Shown: positions 11,261 through 23,800 of the stretch, in pieces
How the letters are laid out: every line of letters starts with the position of its first letter
Numbering within the stretch: position 1 is the first letter of the stretch
NCBI GenBank assembly: GCA_033557835.1
Contig: JAWQRO010000017.1
Location: forward strand, 17,601 to 81,600
DNA length: 64,000 nt
Reading direction: 5' to 3'
Origin: Helochares maculicollis
Taxonomy: Eukaryota; Arthropoda; Insecta; Coleoptera; Hydrophilidae
Translations under genes and position numbers: made by a program
Notes under the pieces: generated by a model
Database searches by the model: none
Seen by the model: the letters and a program-made list of their open reading frames with translations, nothing else
What the model was told of the DNA's origin: nothing

Positions 11261-14200
11261 TCCCCAGTCCGGTTGCACTGGGTTGGCCGCTGCATCTAAC
11301 AGATATCATAATGGAACATGTTAAAGATATCATTTATAGCGCACTTTACTAGCTAATAGTATTGTGATTATAATATTAGGCAAATTAAAAAAATCGAGGA
11401 AGTGAAATAGCGGGTAATTCCTAGCTTATCTATCTATATATTATTATTACTCATTAACTAAATAGTTTAGGATTAATGCTGTCAATTCAATGTAAGATAT
11501 TGAATATATTTTCGTTATTGTCAAGTAGTTTTGATTAACGTAAAGCAAATTCACAATTAAAACACCGTATTGCGTTCATTAATTTATGGACGAAAAATTC
11601 GAAAATTAATATAAGATTCTTCAAGCGAAAGTAATTTACAGAACCATGATTCGAAATCTCTGTTGGTATCTATTGATCTTCAAATATGGCATTTTGGTGA
11701 AATAAAACAAATAGTTGGCTTAACTACAAAGTCTCCAGTAAGTGCTTGCCTACAATAAGTGCACTATTTGCTTACGAGTCTGTGCAAGCGTCCCTACGAA
11801 ACAGCAAACACAGTTTAAAACTTCCGCCGAACTACAATATATGCATGAACATTACTGGAATGCATGAAATTTTTATTCGTCATCATATTTTCCCACATTG
11901 AATTATTATCGATTATTTTTAAATATTCGAGATTACATAATGGCAAAGTAAATAGAGATGAATGAGTTCGTCGACTGAGATAAATTGTATATCTTGTAGT
12001 AATCCGGTTAAAACTGTGGTTATTGTATTCCATGTCGTGGAAAATGTTGTGAAAATGCGCCAATTGATGTATTATTGTCCGTTGAGAACGCCCCTGTTAG
12101 AAGTGAGTAAATTTTCACTCTTCTGTATCTACTGTTCTAACCTACTTGGCTTACTATTATTAATTACACTAAGTAGCTTGTAAGTTTTAACGCTAGCTAC
12201 CAAAAAATCACTTTTATCTGTGAATATGCAGCGAAATTTTACTCGTGCACCAACCATGCTTTCGGCACACGAAAATTGCCTACGTTATACAAAAAACTTT
12301 AATAAAATGAATGGAACAACAGTAATTTCGTTGAGCGTTGTATTCACTTCCACCAGACTAATTTTATTCGTTCTACCTGCGAATAATTATGTGGGTACAG
12401 TACAATTCGAGAAGGTGTTTTATTTGGTAAACTAGCTACAGTGTTCTTATTTGTTTTAACGCAGCTTAGTACAATAACAGGAAGTCTACATCATCAAGAA
12501 GAGTTGAATGCGTTTCAACAAATTTATACATTGTTTATTTTTAATAAGAGCTTTTAACAGAATTAACTTTTAGTTTTGAAATAATCTCGAACTTCTATCA
12601 AGCAGTGAGGGAAAGTAGTACTACGTGGAGCTACACGCAGATTGAACCTATTATTTGCTATTTTTTCATAATTTTGCATTTGATATATTCGCAAAGATTG
12701 TTTTGTATAGTAAATACAACGTTTCCGTCTACCAATAAACGTGTAAACGGGTGTGTATGAGATATATCTAATTTCAATACAAGCTATAATTACTCGTTTT
12801 CTGTATAAATGTATAGCAAATAAGTGTAATGTGATTGAATAGCAAAACATTCGAATTACATTCTTGACGTGGCAATAAGTTTGATGTCCATTCACTTCGT
12901 ATTTCGGCACGTGTACGTCCTAACTGTTTGCTACGCAAATTATTGTTTTTCAAATAAGACCCATTGAGAAAAAAAAACATAACTACAAGTGGAATTAATG
13001 GATATTTTTTACAATTCGTTTGAGGAGTAGAAACAATTTTCCAAACCGTGACTTCTAATAAGTTTCTCATGACCACAAAAAATATATTAAAAATTGTCTC
13101 AATTTAACATCGGTAATAGAATCGTTTGATTTGCTTGAACGATTGACCATTCTACCAAAAAAGATCAACTAATTAGCCCAGATTACTTTGAGGCCTCTTT
13201 AATTTCAAACAAACTCCTCAACTGTGACTCCTTTTTCCATTCATAATTAAAGTCTAAGTGCAAACAGTTATTGCGGGTTTTATTCGACCTAACGACTTGC
13301 TGCTTCAGCATCTGCCGAACGCTGTTTGCTTTACATAATTCCTTGCTAACGATGGCGCTGTGCTGAGCGGCCCAAGGGCTGTGCCATTCAAACAAATTGC
13401 TTTAATATTCCTATTTGATAATGGGTCCAAGCACGCAATGTGATCGTTCAGCACATAAAAAGGACTAATCTGCGTGCGTAATAAATACGTGTTGATATGA
13501 AGATAGCTCGCAAGTTGTCGAAACAGCGCCCTACGGTTTTAGCTGAATCTACTGCATCTGGGACGAAAAATCAGAAACATAAATTTAAACAACAAAAAGC
13601 ATTTCCTTGTAAAGAGCAATAATAAATTCATTTATATTTTCGTCTTATCCCTAGACAGTTTTCGCAATATAAACAGCCACGCAATATATACAGGCAGCTT
13701 CGACAAACAAATCCTTTAATATCTTTTACAAAATTAACACAAAAAGCTGGATCGTTTGTATTTTCCAGTTTGCTGCATAATGAAACTGAAACAGTTTTAA
13801 AAGATTAATCCTTAATGATACCTGAAACTAAATGAATTTTAGAATTCTTCGTAAATTTTAGACGTTAGAATACTTAAATACTGTAAGACGTTTCCATGGG
13901 AGTCCAGTAAACTGCTCCGTTATGTGTCAAATCTTCAAGGCGTAACTAAAAAGAATGAATCAACCGATTGAGAGTTTACTGGCCCAGCTAATTAAAGTGC
14001 AGTTACCACTAGCTTTACACCTTTTTCCCATTAGTAGATATTCGTTCTACTGGTGACAGTATTTGATCGTTGGTCCTCGTAATGGGGAATCCTACACAAC
14101 CCCCCTGTCCCTCACCCAAACGCCGGCAGTACTAAACACAGCAAAAGAAATCAAATAATTCAACCTCATATATGTAACAGATGCATCCTAATGTATATAA

Positions 14201-16939
14201 ACCAGGAACATATGGCTAACGAGAGAGAAATGTTTGTTACTTAATCAAGTATGCTGTAGTTTCGACGTCACTGTGCACGACCATAGAAGGTAAACTCGAG
14301 ACCGAAAGTCTTAAGTCTGCAATTCGAGGGAGATGGAATATGATTCTAAACTCATGTAGGCTCTCTTTTCTATAGCACCTAAGTGCAATACCCCGTGCTT
14401 TCTTTGCTAACTCAGATGTATCCCAAAGGTTTCATTTTTAGACCGTTGGAAGTACATTCAAAAATTAAAGCATTCTTTATACTCAAACGGGAGACATTCT
14501 GCAAGGTTGGACAATTAAAACTGATGGCGTCTGCATTGCTGACACATATTATGTGACCCTGTGTGCTTAACAATATTATGTATGCAAGGTCTGCTTGGCG
14601 CTCAAAAGCGGATATCTTACAACTTTTTTGCAATTTTAAGCACGCCGCTAAATATTCCGACCGCTCTGTTCACAAATCTCAAGTAAAATTCGTATTTAAA
14701 ACGTCCTTTCTCCACAGTCGATGAAGCATGATAAAAGTTACACTTAATTAAATGATGTCATGTTTATTTCTCCTGCTGCTTTAAATTGTTTATAACTTCA
14801 TTTGTAATTTCAATTAAGACACAGAGCTGTGTATATCAGATATTTTTAAACAGGAAATGTGGGTAGAAGGCGGCTGTTGCAACTAGCATAATAAATATTA
14901 GAGTCAATATTGATATTTTTAAATAATAGTAAATGATTACAATAGATCGATTTTATTTATACTTACATACGCACTTTTTTTAGAAAGAAATCTTTTTATT
15001 CACATAATATGCGATGCCTTGGCGAATGAAAAAAAATATGAACAGTCAATGAGAAAGAATTGCCTCTCCAAAGGTAGCGAGCGCGAAAAATACATCCCCT
15101 ATTTATTCGTTTACATACAGGAGATTTACCGATCGGCAAATAAAAAGTTTTCATATAATATATTTGTCTACATCCAGCCTTCAAATAAATGAGCGTTGGT
15201 AAACGGAAAGAATAACAATTTTTTGTCAAATTTTTCAAATTATTGCATACTAAATTATAATAAACCTATGTGAATAATGTTCGACCTGTTTTTGCGCAAT
15301 TTTCCTCAACATTTTCGCATATAATACATTAGCAAAATGAATTTAGGGGAACGCAAAAACAAATTTTTCGACTTTATACATTTCGTGTTCCTAAACACAA
15401 ATTAAATAGCAGTTAATACCACTTATGTTTGCTCGCAAATTTCATACATAATTTCACTTCTTGTATCTTTATAACATATTCCCGGTTCCCCAAACAACAA
15501 AAATTAATTATTGATATCTGATTAACCAATAAAATATGTCAAGGCTCATAACGCCGATATAACTGAGCAGAATTTGGTGATTTTAGTCGTATTTTATGAA
15601 TAGATAAATATTAAAACATTTGCTTTATTTAGTTTTATATTTACTTGGGATTGTATTGATTTTCAGCGGGTTTCTTCTCAAACTAAGGGTCTTGTCGCAT
15701 TTTTGAGTAGCTTACACTTGGCTTCATTAGTACAATAAAGTCTCAAATATAATCAAGACAATTATGGAGCAAACTTTTGGAAACAAATACCTTTATTGTA
15801 GTTTCAAAATTGAAATTCACTTAAGTTACATACATAATCTAAATGTTGAAATTTTTATGTATAAAACTGCAATGTAAAAACTTGCAGTCTCACATTCCCG
15901 CATACATATATGTATGGTACATATATTTCTAGCGGATTTATATTGCTATATAATAAAACAAGATACTGAAATCAAATTGAAATTTGATGTTCATTTTTGC
16001 ATACCCTTTAATTTTGCTTCGCTCTTAATTAAAAGCTTCAACTTAAGCAAATATCCAGAAATATTCCGCTTTGCCTCGCTTTGTCCTACAATTAAAAACA
16101 TCATATTAAATTTCTTACATTCAGACACATGCTTTACAATTACACGTCAGAATCTGCCGAAAATGAGACATGATTTGCTTATACTTTACCATTCACGCAG
16201 CATAAGTAAATAATTTTTTTACGACAGTCTGAGGAATCGTCCTGATTTACTGCGCTTTAAAATTGCCTCTTACTTTAAAGGTCTAGATGATACGATCTGT
16301 ACATATTTTTCAGCCAGAACTGAAGAACACATTCAGCAATTTTCTACAATTTTATATAGAGATATCTGTACTACAAACTAGCTTTCTGAGATACATTATT
16401 AATACGTATTGCCAACAATGAAGTAAACTGCTTCTAAAAAGGAAAACCCAGTTGGCAGAATACATTTTGAGTCAAATCAGGCAATTGCTCAAAATACTCA
16501 ACCACATATCAGACGATAAAACTAAAAACATAATTATAAATCAAATCACAGAAGCTTTCTGGGAAAATAATAACCCATGTAAACATTTAATAAAGATAAT
16601 TACATATTAAAATGTAATTATAAACCAACACAAAACACCTTTAAAAAACCGTACTTGTAATAGAATTAAACAACTTTCGTAAATAATGTGAAATAAGTTT
16701 CTAACATCTGCAAAAGGACTGCTGTAGGCACAGCAGATTAGAACTTCGATTTGGGTTAAATTAACCAAACGCTTTGACATCCAGAATCATGCAGCTATTG
16801 CTAGCATGAACTGAGGCTTTTTTCGGTTAGAAATCATGTGTTTTCCTATTAACAGAGAATCTAAAGAACAAAATGAACAGGAGGAGAAATTAGTTAATAA
16901 AATAGAATATTAAAATGTATGCAAATCGCCCAATTATCT
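11261..16939. other. Non-coding AT-rich stretch
   Basis: Only short frames, none with recognisable domains or splice context. Presumed intergenic, or limpet 5' intron. Confidence 0.4.
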
Positions 16940-17240
16940 TGAGAAATTGTGTGGCACAACAATGTATTCCTCCATACTGCCAACATACGAAATGCTGCAG
17001 CTTCCAAAAATCGAAACATCCATCATATAGTCCGGATATGACCTGTAGTGAATATTATTTATTTCCTTATTTATAAAAAATATCTAGAGGAATACTGACG
17101 ATAGATAATTATAAATATCTGTAATAGGAACATTTTGACGAAAATAAATTTCAAGCTGTACATGTAATAGCAAAGTCAAACTACATAAACAAATACGTAA
17201 AATTCGCTTACTCTTAGAATACAGAGTGGTGTTGCATTAA
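16940..17240 (+). mobile_element. Mariner-type transposase relic (3' part)
   Basis: Broken frames read LHNNVFLHTANIR, then HPSYSPDMTCSEYYLFPYL. These correspond to the conserved mariner H-D-N-A-x-x-H and YSPDLAPSDYHLF motifs; the catalytic Asp of the first motif has become Asn. Stop codons and frameshifts throughout; no intact ends found. Confidence 0.65.
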
Positions 17241-19601
17241 GGGATGGACATGTCTAAAAATATAATTGCAAAATGAATTACTGCTGATTATGAGCTTAGA
17301 ATTTTTATGCGTGTTTAATTTCTGTTGTATCATAAATCCGCGAGAGATGGGCAACTAAGACTCGAGTAAGCAGTCTTTGGTTCTTGACTACTCTAAAAAT
17401 CACAGATATGCGATAGCAACAGGAATATATTTTTATTGCAAACAATCATTTACACTACCACAGTATGAACCCTCTCGTATTAACAGAAATACCGTATGCT
17501 TTTCAAACCATCCAGCAACAAATTCCAATGCTAGACGTTTTAATTTACTAGTCGTTTTCTTTAAAAAAACGATATACTTCTGAAGTTTTGTTCCAGTTGT
17601 CATCTAACAGCATTTAGGTACAAAATTCAGCTGTGCTCAGCTGAACTAATAAATAGCGGGTCTTAAGGGGAACAGATGCACGTAAATGGCTCATCCGAAA
17701 TACGGTTTAATTCTTCAATTCTAGTGACTATATTTTAGTTCGATATTACCTTTGAAATGTGCATCTAGTAGGAACCAGAAGTTCATCAACAAACAATCTT
17801 TGCTTAGTCCTTATAGAGTATGAATGCATTATGTAATAAACACTCTAAAACCATGCTGAAGGACAAAATAATCATAAAAGTATAAAATTTCAGTTTTGAT
17901 TTCGGTATTATATATAAAAGTCTTTTACATAATTTTATAATTTCTTTGAACTGTTACAGTTTGCTCGGGAATCCTGAGAGACACTTAAAAAATAAGACAA
18001 GCGCTTTTTAGACCAATTTTATACGTAAGTAACAATGAGAGAATATTACAATAAAATGTCGGTTTATAGCACAGTTTGTAATTTATCACGTTGTACTTTG
18101 TGCAATCTATGGCCTACTTAATATGATTTTCAAAATTAAAAACTAGCACTTCTAAAAACGGAAAGTTTCCGTTTATGTTCTTACAGATATTGCGGTTGAT
18201 TGCGATTTTCGATTTCGTTTTAGTCCCTTCTTTGTATGTATGAAATGTATGCTTCATTTATACATACTTGGACAGAATAAGTACAAACCTCGTAAACATT
18301 TTACTGAAAGTAAGTCCTCAGTTTTATTATGCAAACCAGAAGCTGCTACATTAGAATGTATTCTAGGTTTATATTTTCAGTCGAAGAATGTTCGTTACTT
18401 AGAAAAACCTTTATATGCTTATTTAATGTTAAGTATACAATGCTTTTTGCAATAAATTATTTTCAGAAATAACACATTCTCAACACATGAACAATTAGGA
18501 GAGTGCATCTGCATTATTTTCAATTTAAATAGAGACGACATTTTCTGTAATTATGGAAGTTTAAGATCCGTAAGAAATCATTCGTAATAATCTCTAATAA
18601 ATTGTCAACCATGAATTGTCGTGCTTGAAAATACATAGGCTGTTTGTTGTAAACTTGGCAGCATACCTGTACTCTGAGTCATAATCAAAATTCACTTCAT
18701 CTAAACATACGCATGAAGAGTAACAAATTAAGTTTAGTGAATTGTCGGCAACTCATGAATCACGGCATGAGCAAAATCGCATGAATTGAGATATGACTTT
18801 ATAAAATGGGTTAAATATTTTTTATTTACAAGCATTAATTATACTTAGACGATATTATTTTTATAGTTTTGTACTCTCTATAGACATATATAATCAATGT
18901 TTTATAAGAGTACCGAGATATTTCTTAGCAACAATAAAACATTCATATTCTTACAAGTGTATCGTTAGTTCTGTTCATTTAAGACAAATGCCATTTTGTT
19001 GGCCCAAAATAGGTGTTTCTTTATAATAGCAACATTTATGATTTTATAGTCATTTACCTTTTGTAATGCAATACCGTCGTCTAAATCTAGATCTAGTGAA
19101 AGCACTAAACGAGTAATGGCATGTTCAATAGATGCTTATTTTTATTCTCAATAATATTCTCAACGTTGGGGTCTCCATAAAACAACTAAATGTAAGAAAT
19201 GTTTTAAGCTTACTTGGTGTTGTCGTTCTTTAAAATGAGATTTCCAGGACCTCATATTTTACTTAAATACATATTTCCGTTTGCTATCTTGTCGCTAAAT
19301 CGAGCGATACGGTGATGCAATGTATGTATATGCATATTGACTCTTATATTGTGTACAAAGTGACAAATGTACAGAATCGGACTTTCTGAAATACGGATTG
19401 GTCGAATACAGTAGAACCCATTTTCTACCACATTTGTTTTAATCTTATTAAACTTGTTAATCGCTAAGTCAAGTACTATACTGCATGTGAAGTTTACTCA
19501 CCTTTGAGGAACTTCAATAAACTTTGACAACCATCAATAAATGCATTTCTTTTCCGGAAATAAAATATCGTTTTCCATTTGAATATACCAACTACTTAAA
19601 T
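17241..19601. other. Non-coding AT-rich stretch
   Basis: No supportable gene. The last few hundred bases may include the promoter of the exon at 19602. Confidence 0.35.
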
Positions 19602-20141
19602 ATGGCCGTTATATGCGGTTGTTGTAACAGAACTATTAAGAGTGATTGGGTAAAATGTCATAAGGGTTGTGGGAACTTATATCATGTGAAGTGTTTTAAT
19701 TCGAGCTGTTGTAAGAAATTATGGGTTGCTTCGACTACTCACCATAGCGCAGAAATGAGTGTGAAGTGTTTAAATTTGAATAAAGAGAACACATATTGCT
19801 TCAATTTGAATAAGATTCAAGAGCTAGAAACTTTACGCAAACTGGATTCGGCTATCGTGGACTTGAAAAATATCAAACAAACACTGACAACTATGCAAAC
19901 CATCTGGGAAGATTTCGAGAACATCAAGAACCAGCTAGAAATTGTGAAGTTTGAAATTCGAGACTTCGAAGATTTCTTTGCGAAGTTACATCAAGAGAAC
20001 CAGAAAGCTATAGCGCTTGTCAGGCGTATCGTTGACGTTCTCATGAATGATTACGTAAGCCACTCGAATTTATATGAGTGTTTTAGCAACTCAAAGGTAC
20101 CTAGAACGAAGATGAATCAGACTTCTGCTAACGTTACAGAG
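19602..20141 (+). CDS. PHD-like zinc finger plus coiled-coil exon, unassigned
   Basis: ATG at 19602 (A at -3) opens 180 codons ending at a consensus donor (ACAGAG|gtaaga) in phase 0. The N-terminus is Cys-rich: CGCC, then WVKCHKGCGNLYHVKC, a C-x2-C...C-x3-C-x4-H-x2-C pattern like degenerate PHD fingers. About 100 residues of predicted coiled coil follow (ELETLRKLDSAIVDLKNIKQ onward). The frame extends upstream only without ATG. Similar zinc-finger plus coiled-coil layouts occur in ORF1 of some LINEs, but a clean donor at the end suggests a real exon. Phase 0 would allow splicing to the limpet exon at 21483; it could equally be an independent gene whose other exons I cannot find. Confidence 0.5.
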
Positions 20142-20634
20142 GTAAGATACTTTAGTCAAAACATAAGATTTTGAGGAATTGGCTTTGCAAAATTCAGAAT
20201 TAAATCCATAAAAATTTGCGCGAACCACCAAAAATCAGAATTAAACTTCTTTAAGGCCAGAATCGGAATCGAGATTAAATTAACTTCAAGTTCGTTTGGC
20301 AAAGGAGATAGTCCTTGAAAGGGAAAAAGAGTAAAACCGGAAATTCAAATTGTGCAGCCGGGGATTTCATCCAAGGTAGTAGAAATTAGATTCATATTTA
20401 AAAACGGAGCGTTGAAAAGAAAAGTGATTACCTGGCCAGGTGCAAGGTAAGAATGTAGGCGTCGTATTTCAAGACGTGGACACAATAATACTTAAGATTT
20501 CTTCAATTTAGTTTGTAAAACTCGTTCTTACCGTACGGATAGCGCTCAATTTATTTCCATTCTTCAATTTCCTCCGCAATTTTGTGTCTCCGCAGCCGAT
20601 CGCAATTCTTATTTAGTGTCAGTTCCCATTGAAG

Positions 20635-20835
20635 ATGTCCAGCTTTTTATACGGCCTCAGTACCAACAATGCCAGCAAATCTGGTTCTAGCGCTGGTAAA
20701 TATTACAGCAAGTTTCTTGACGCTAGTGAGTCTAAACCGGCTAAAGTAACCATAAATGGAATTGATGACGAGGATTTAGGTGCATTTGATAGTTCGTGGA
20801 ATTACAGGAAGAAGATTGATGAGTACGATCCCAGA
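20635..20835 (+). CDS. Lmpt: Limpet long-isoform first coding exon
   Basis: ATG with A at -3; 67 codons from MSSFLYGLSTNN to DEYDPR, ending at donor CCCAGA|gtgagt in phase 0. The text is Ser/Gly/Asn-rich then acidic, with no domain. Upstream in frame there is no earlier ATG. Possible 3' splice sites lie at tccgcag (20595) and tttag (20615), so an upstream non-coding or coding exon may join here. Confidence 0.7.
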
Positions 20836-23800
20836 GTGAGTATTTTTTGCAGTACGTTCAAGGAATTAAATAAGGGGGAATATTAGAGAATAAAAGAGGT
20901 CGTTTTGGGATATAAAGGTCACATTTAAACCGCAATGAAAACGATCTGCAAATACAAAGTACATATTTCATTAGTACATATGAGTGTGTATGCATCGAAA
21001 CGTGGTCACATTTTTCAAACCACAAACCGCACCACGGCGTCTTATTAGTCAACCAAGATAGGAGGAATGTAGTTCTGACGCCTTCTCATTAACACTTTCG
21101 ATTAAAAATGACAACTTGCTCTCTATATTTCTTTCCCCATGATGTCACATTCGCAAAGGTGGACACAAGAATTTATTTTTATATATGTAGTAATACTAAT
21201 GGTTATCAACAACCGGTAGCCACTTGAATACACATTTGCTTTTCCATATTGAAATAATCTGCGGGTTTTATTGTATTCACTGCTAAATACCCATTAGTAC
21301 ACAATTAATAATGGCTCTTTGTTTACATTGAGTAATGGTGAAATATACCCATAGGCATAAGCATAATAAATGAAATATAAAAGAGAGTTATTTCAAGCTT
21401 ATTAAATTTGTATCATCAATTCAGTTACGCTACATAGCTCCCCATAAGCGTACAAAATAAATGATTTGTAATTAATTTTCAGGGGCCCCAAATTCAAGAG
21501 ATTGACTTGGACGTTAAATGCTTGGCTTGTGACAAATGCGAATCGTATAGACCCCATCCTTGGAGGTAAGTGGTTTAAAAATCTGAAATTTAAGTACCAT
21601 CTCCAACATAGGCAACCAAATAACCACATCAATGTTTATTAAAGTAAATTGGCGTTAACCTTAAGCTCTCAAAGCGTCTCCTTTATGATCGTCGTGCTTC
21701 TTATCAGTGCCACGCACCACCAGCGTTTTATAGGGAAGAATACGCACTCCTTTTATTTTTAGTTAGTTTCCATTGATGCAATTGTTGTAATCGAACATAA
21801 ACCAAATTTTGGCACAAGCATTGTTCGGAAATTACGCACATACATATAAATTAAATTTTTGGCAGCAATAGACGGCAATTAAAGCAAAAATCTATCAGAT
21901 TACTTCGCTTCCAGATTGCTAACGGTACAATTACGTAAATCCGTCTTATTTTTAGGTCTTATTTGTTTTATTGGAGACCAAGAAAAGGGAAAATGCCACC
22001 TCGCGACCTTTCCCCGTTCAAGAACTATTTCCGGTGTATCTGCATACAACTGGGCTAAATATCCAATGGCATTTAAGCATCATTAAACTTTTAAAGCCAT
22101 TCTCCATCCCAAGCTGTTGCGTGGGCAAAGTTTTCCAACCTGTTCCCCTGGAAAATATCGGTCGAGTTTATATCGAGTTAGCGTGCAACCAGGAGGCTCG
22201 CCCGATTTTTCCGCGTTGCTAAATAACTAAGCTGTGTACACCGTAAACTCCTGTACTAAAAGTTTTTACGCAAAGTTATGGGATCGGTTATTAGATTCTT
22301 TATGGAACAAAGAATCTCGTCAAAACGCCAGAAATAACTGTCTAATTTAACGCCGTAACCTTAATCGAGTTCCCAGAATGCTTTCATCGGGAATTTTCCC
22401 GTTTCGTGTCGATTTTTATTGTGTCACCTCCGCTTGATGGCCGGTGGGGAACTAGGGGGTCCTTTTAAGTAATTTCCGTAACGGATATACCCGCTACCAC
22501 GCCCCAGATACAGCTCGTGACGAGGAGCACTTCCAATTGCAAATAATTATCCCCCTGTTCCTCTCGGACTTGTCCTTTGATTAAGCAAGTCTATCCAATG
22601 AAAAATTGACTGGAATCTTTCAGCTTTTAATCTAATTGAACATGTTCCTTTAGATCAATCTGATACCCTTTTCAAATAAATCCCCTCTTTATAAGTAAAT
22701 CGCCCTTTCGAATGAATCGCTCTTTTAGTCAACTAATTTTCAAGTTTGAACCAAATCGTTTATTTTTTAAATGTTCTTTTTTAAAAGGATGTCTTATAAA
22801 TTGCCCCTGCCTTATAAATCCTATTGACCGGCAAATCACCTACCTTAAACAAATTAGTTAGATGTGTTAAGGCCTGGTTCTACAATGAAAAATTAACGCT
22901 TTGTTACATAATGTATTTGTTATATAAGCCAGAAATAAGATTTCAAATCAGCATGAGATACCCTAATAGCATGTTATCCAAAAGAAACTCTCCTGTAGCT
23001 GCTAAACGAACTCCTTATCAAATATTATCTGAATATCCTGATTTCATCTCTAGCAATTTATCTGCAGCTTCGGTGGCGTTGGGTTTGTAGTTTGCCAGAT
23101 ATTGTTTAAGATTTTATTAACAACTTCACGGCAACAGTTCTTCATATTATGGCTCAACAAAGACAAAGGACAACAAAATTTCCTGGCTAACAGACTGATT
23201 TATGCATCACCACCTAGTCTGAATCATTGAACAAAAGGTAACGAATTAGAAAGAAATTTTGAAAGTCTTTGTTCAAAGGGGGTTCAGTGTGTTTGTTATG
23301 ACATTTATATCTCAAAACTATACATGCCATAGACATGAGGATTTAATTTTTGCAACCTGTGGTCAAAATTAAGAGACCTATATTTTCCAGTTTTTTAGAC
23401 ACTTAATTGATGATGAAGGGATTAATTTTGTCTCTTCATGAGAGATATACATATCTCTCAAAAACTAATGGCGCTATCTTTCTCCCTCTCAAAAACCAAT
23501 GGCTCTCTCTCTCTCTCTCTCTCTCTCAAAACCCAATGGCGCTCCTTCTCTCTCTTTCAAAACCCAATAGCGCTCTCTCCCTCTCTCTCGTATAAAAACA
23601 AAGAAATACATTCAAAGCCATTTTTCCTTTCATAATAGGGTGTGAGGTGGCTTTATAGATGTATCAGGTGCTAGAGATGAGAAAGTTAACATTCGTTCCC
23701 AAAATTAACAAAAATACGTGTTTCGCTATTTTTAATAATTCAATTAAATTAAAAAAATCTGGAGTGTCTCCACTCAACATTCACATATATATATATATGT

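Noticed and set aside
12563..13076. Overlapping minus-strand frames of 100-115 codons
   Set aside because: No domains, no splice sites or good initiation; AT-rich chance frames.
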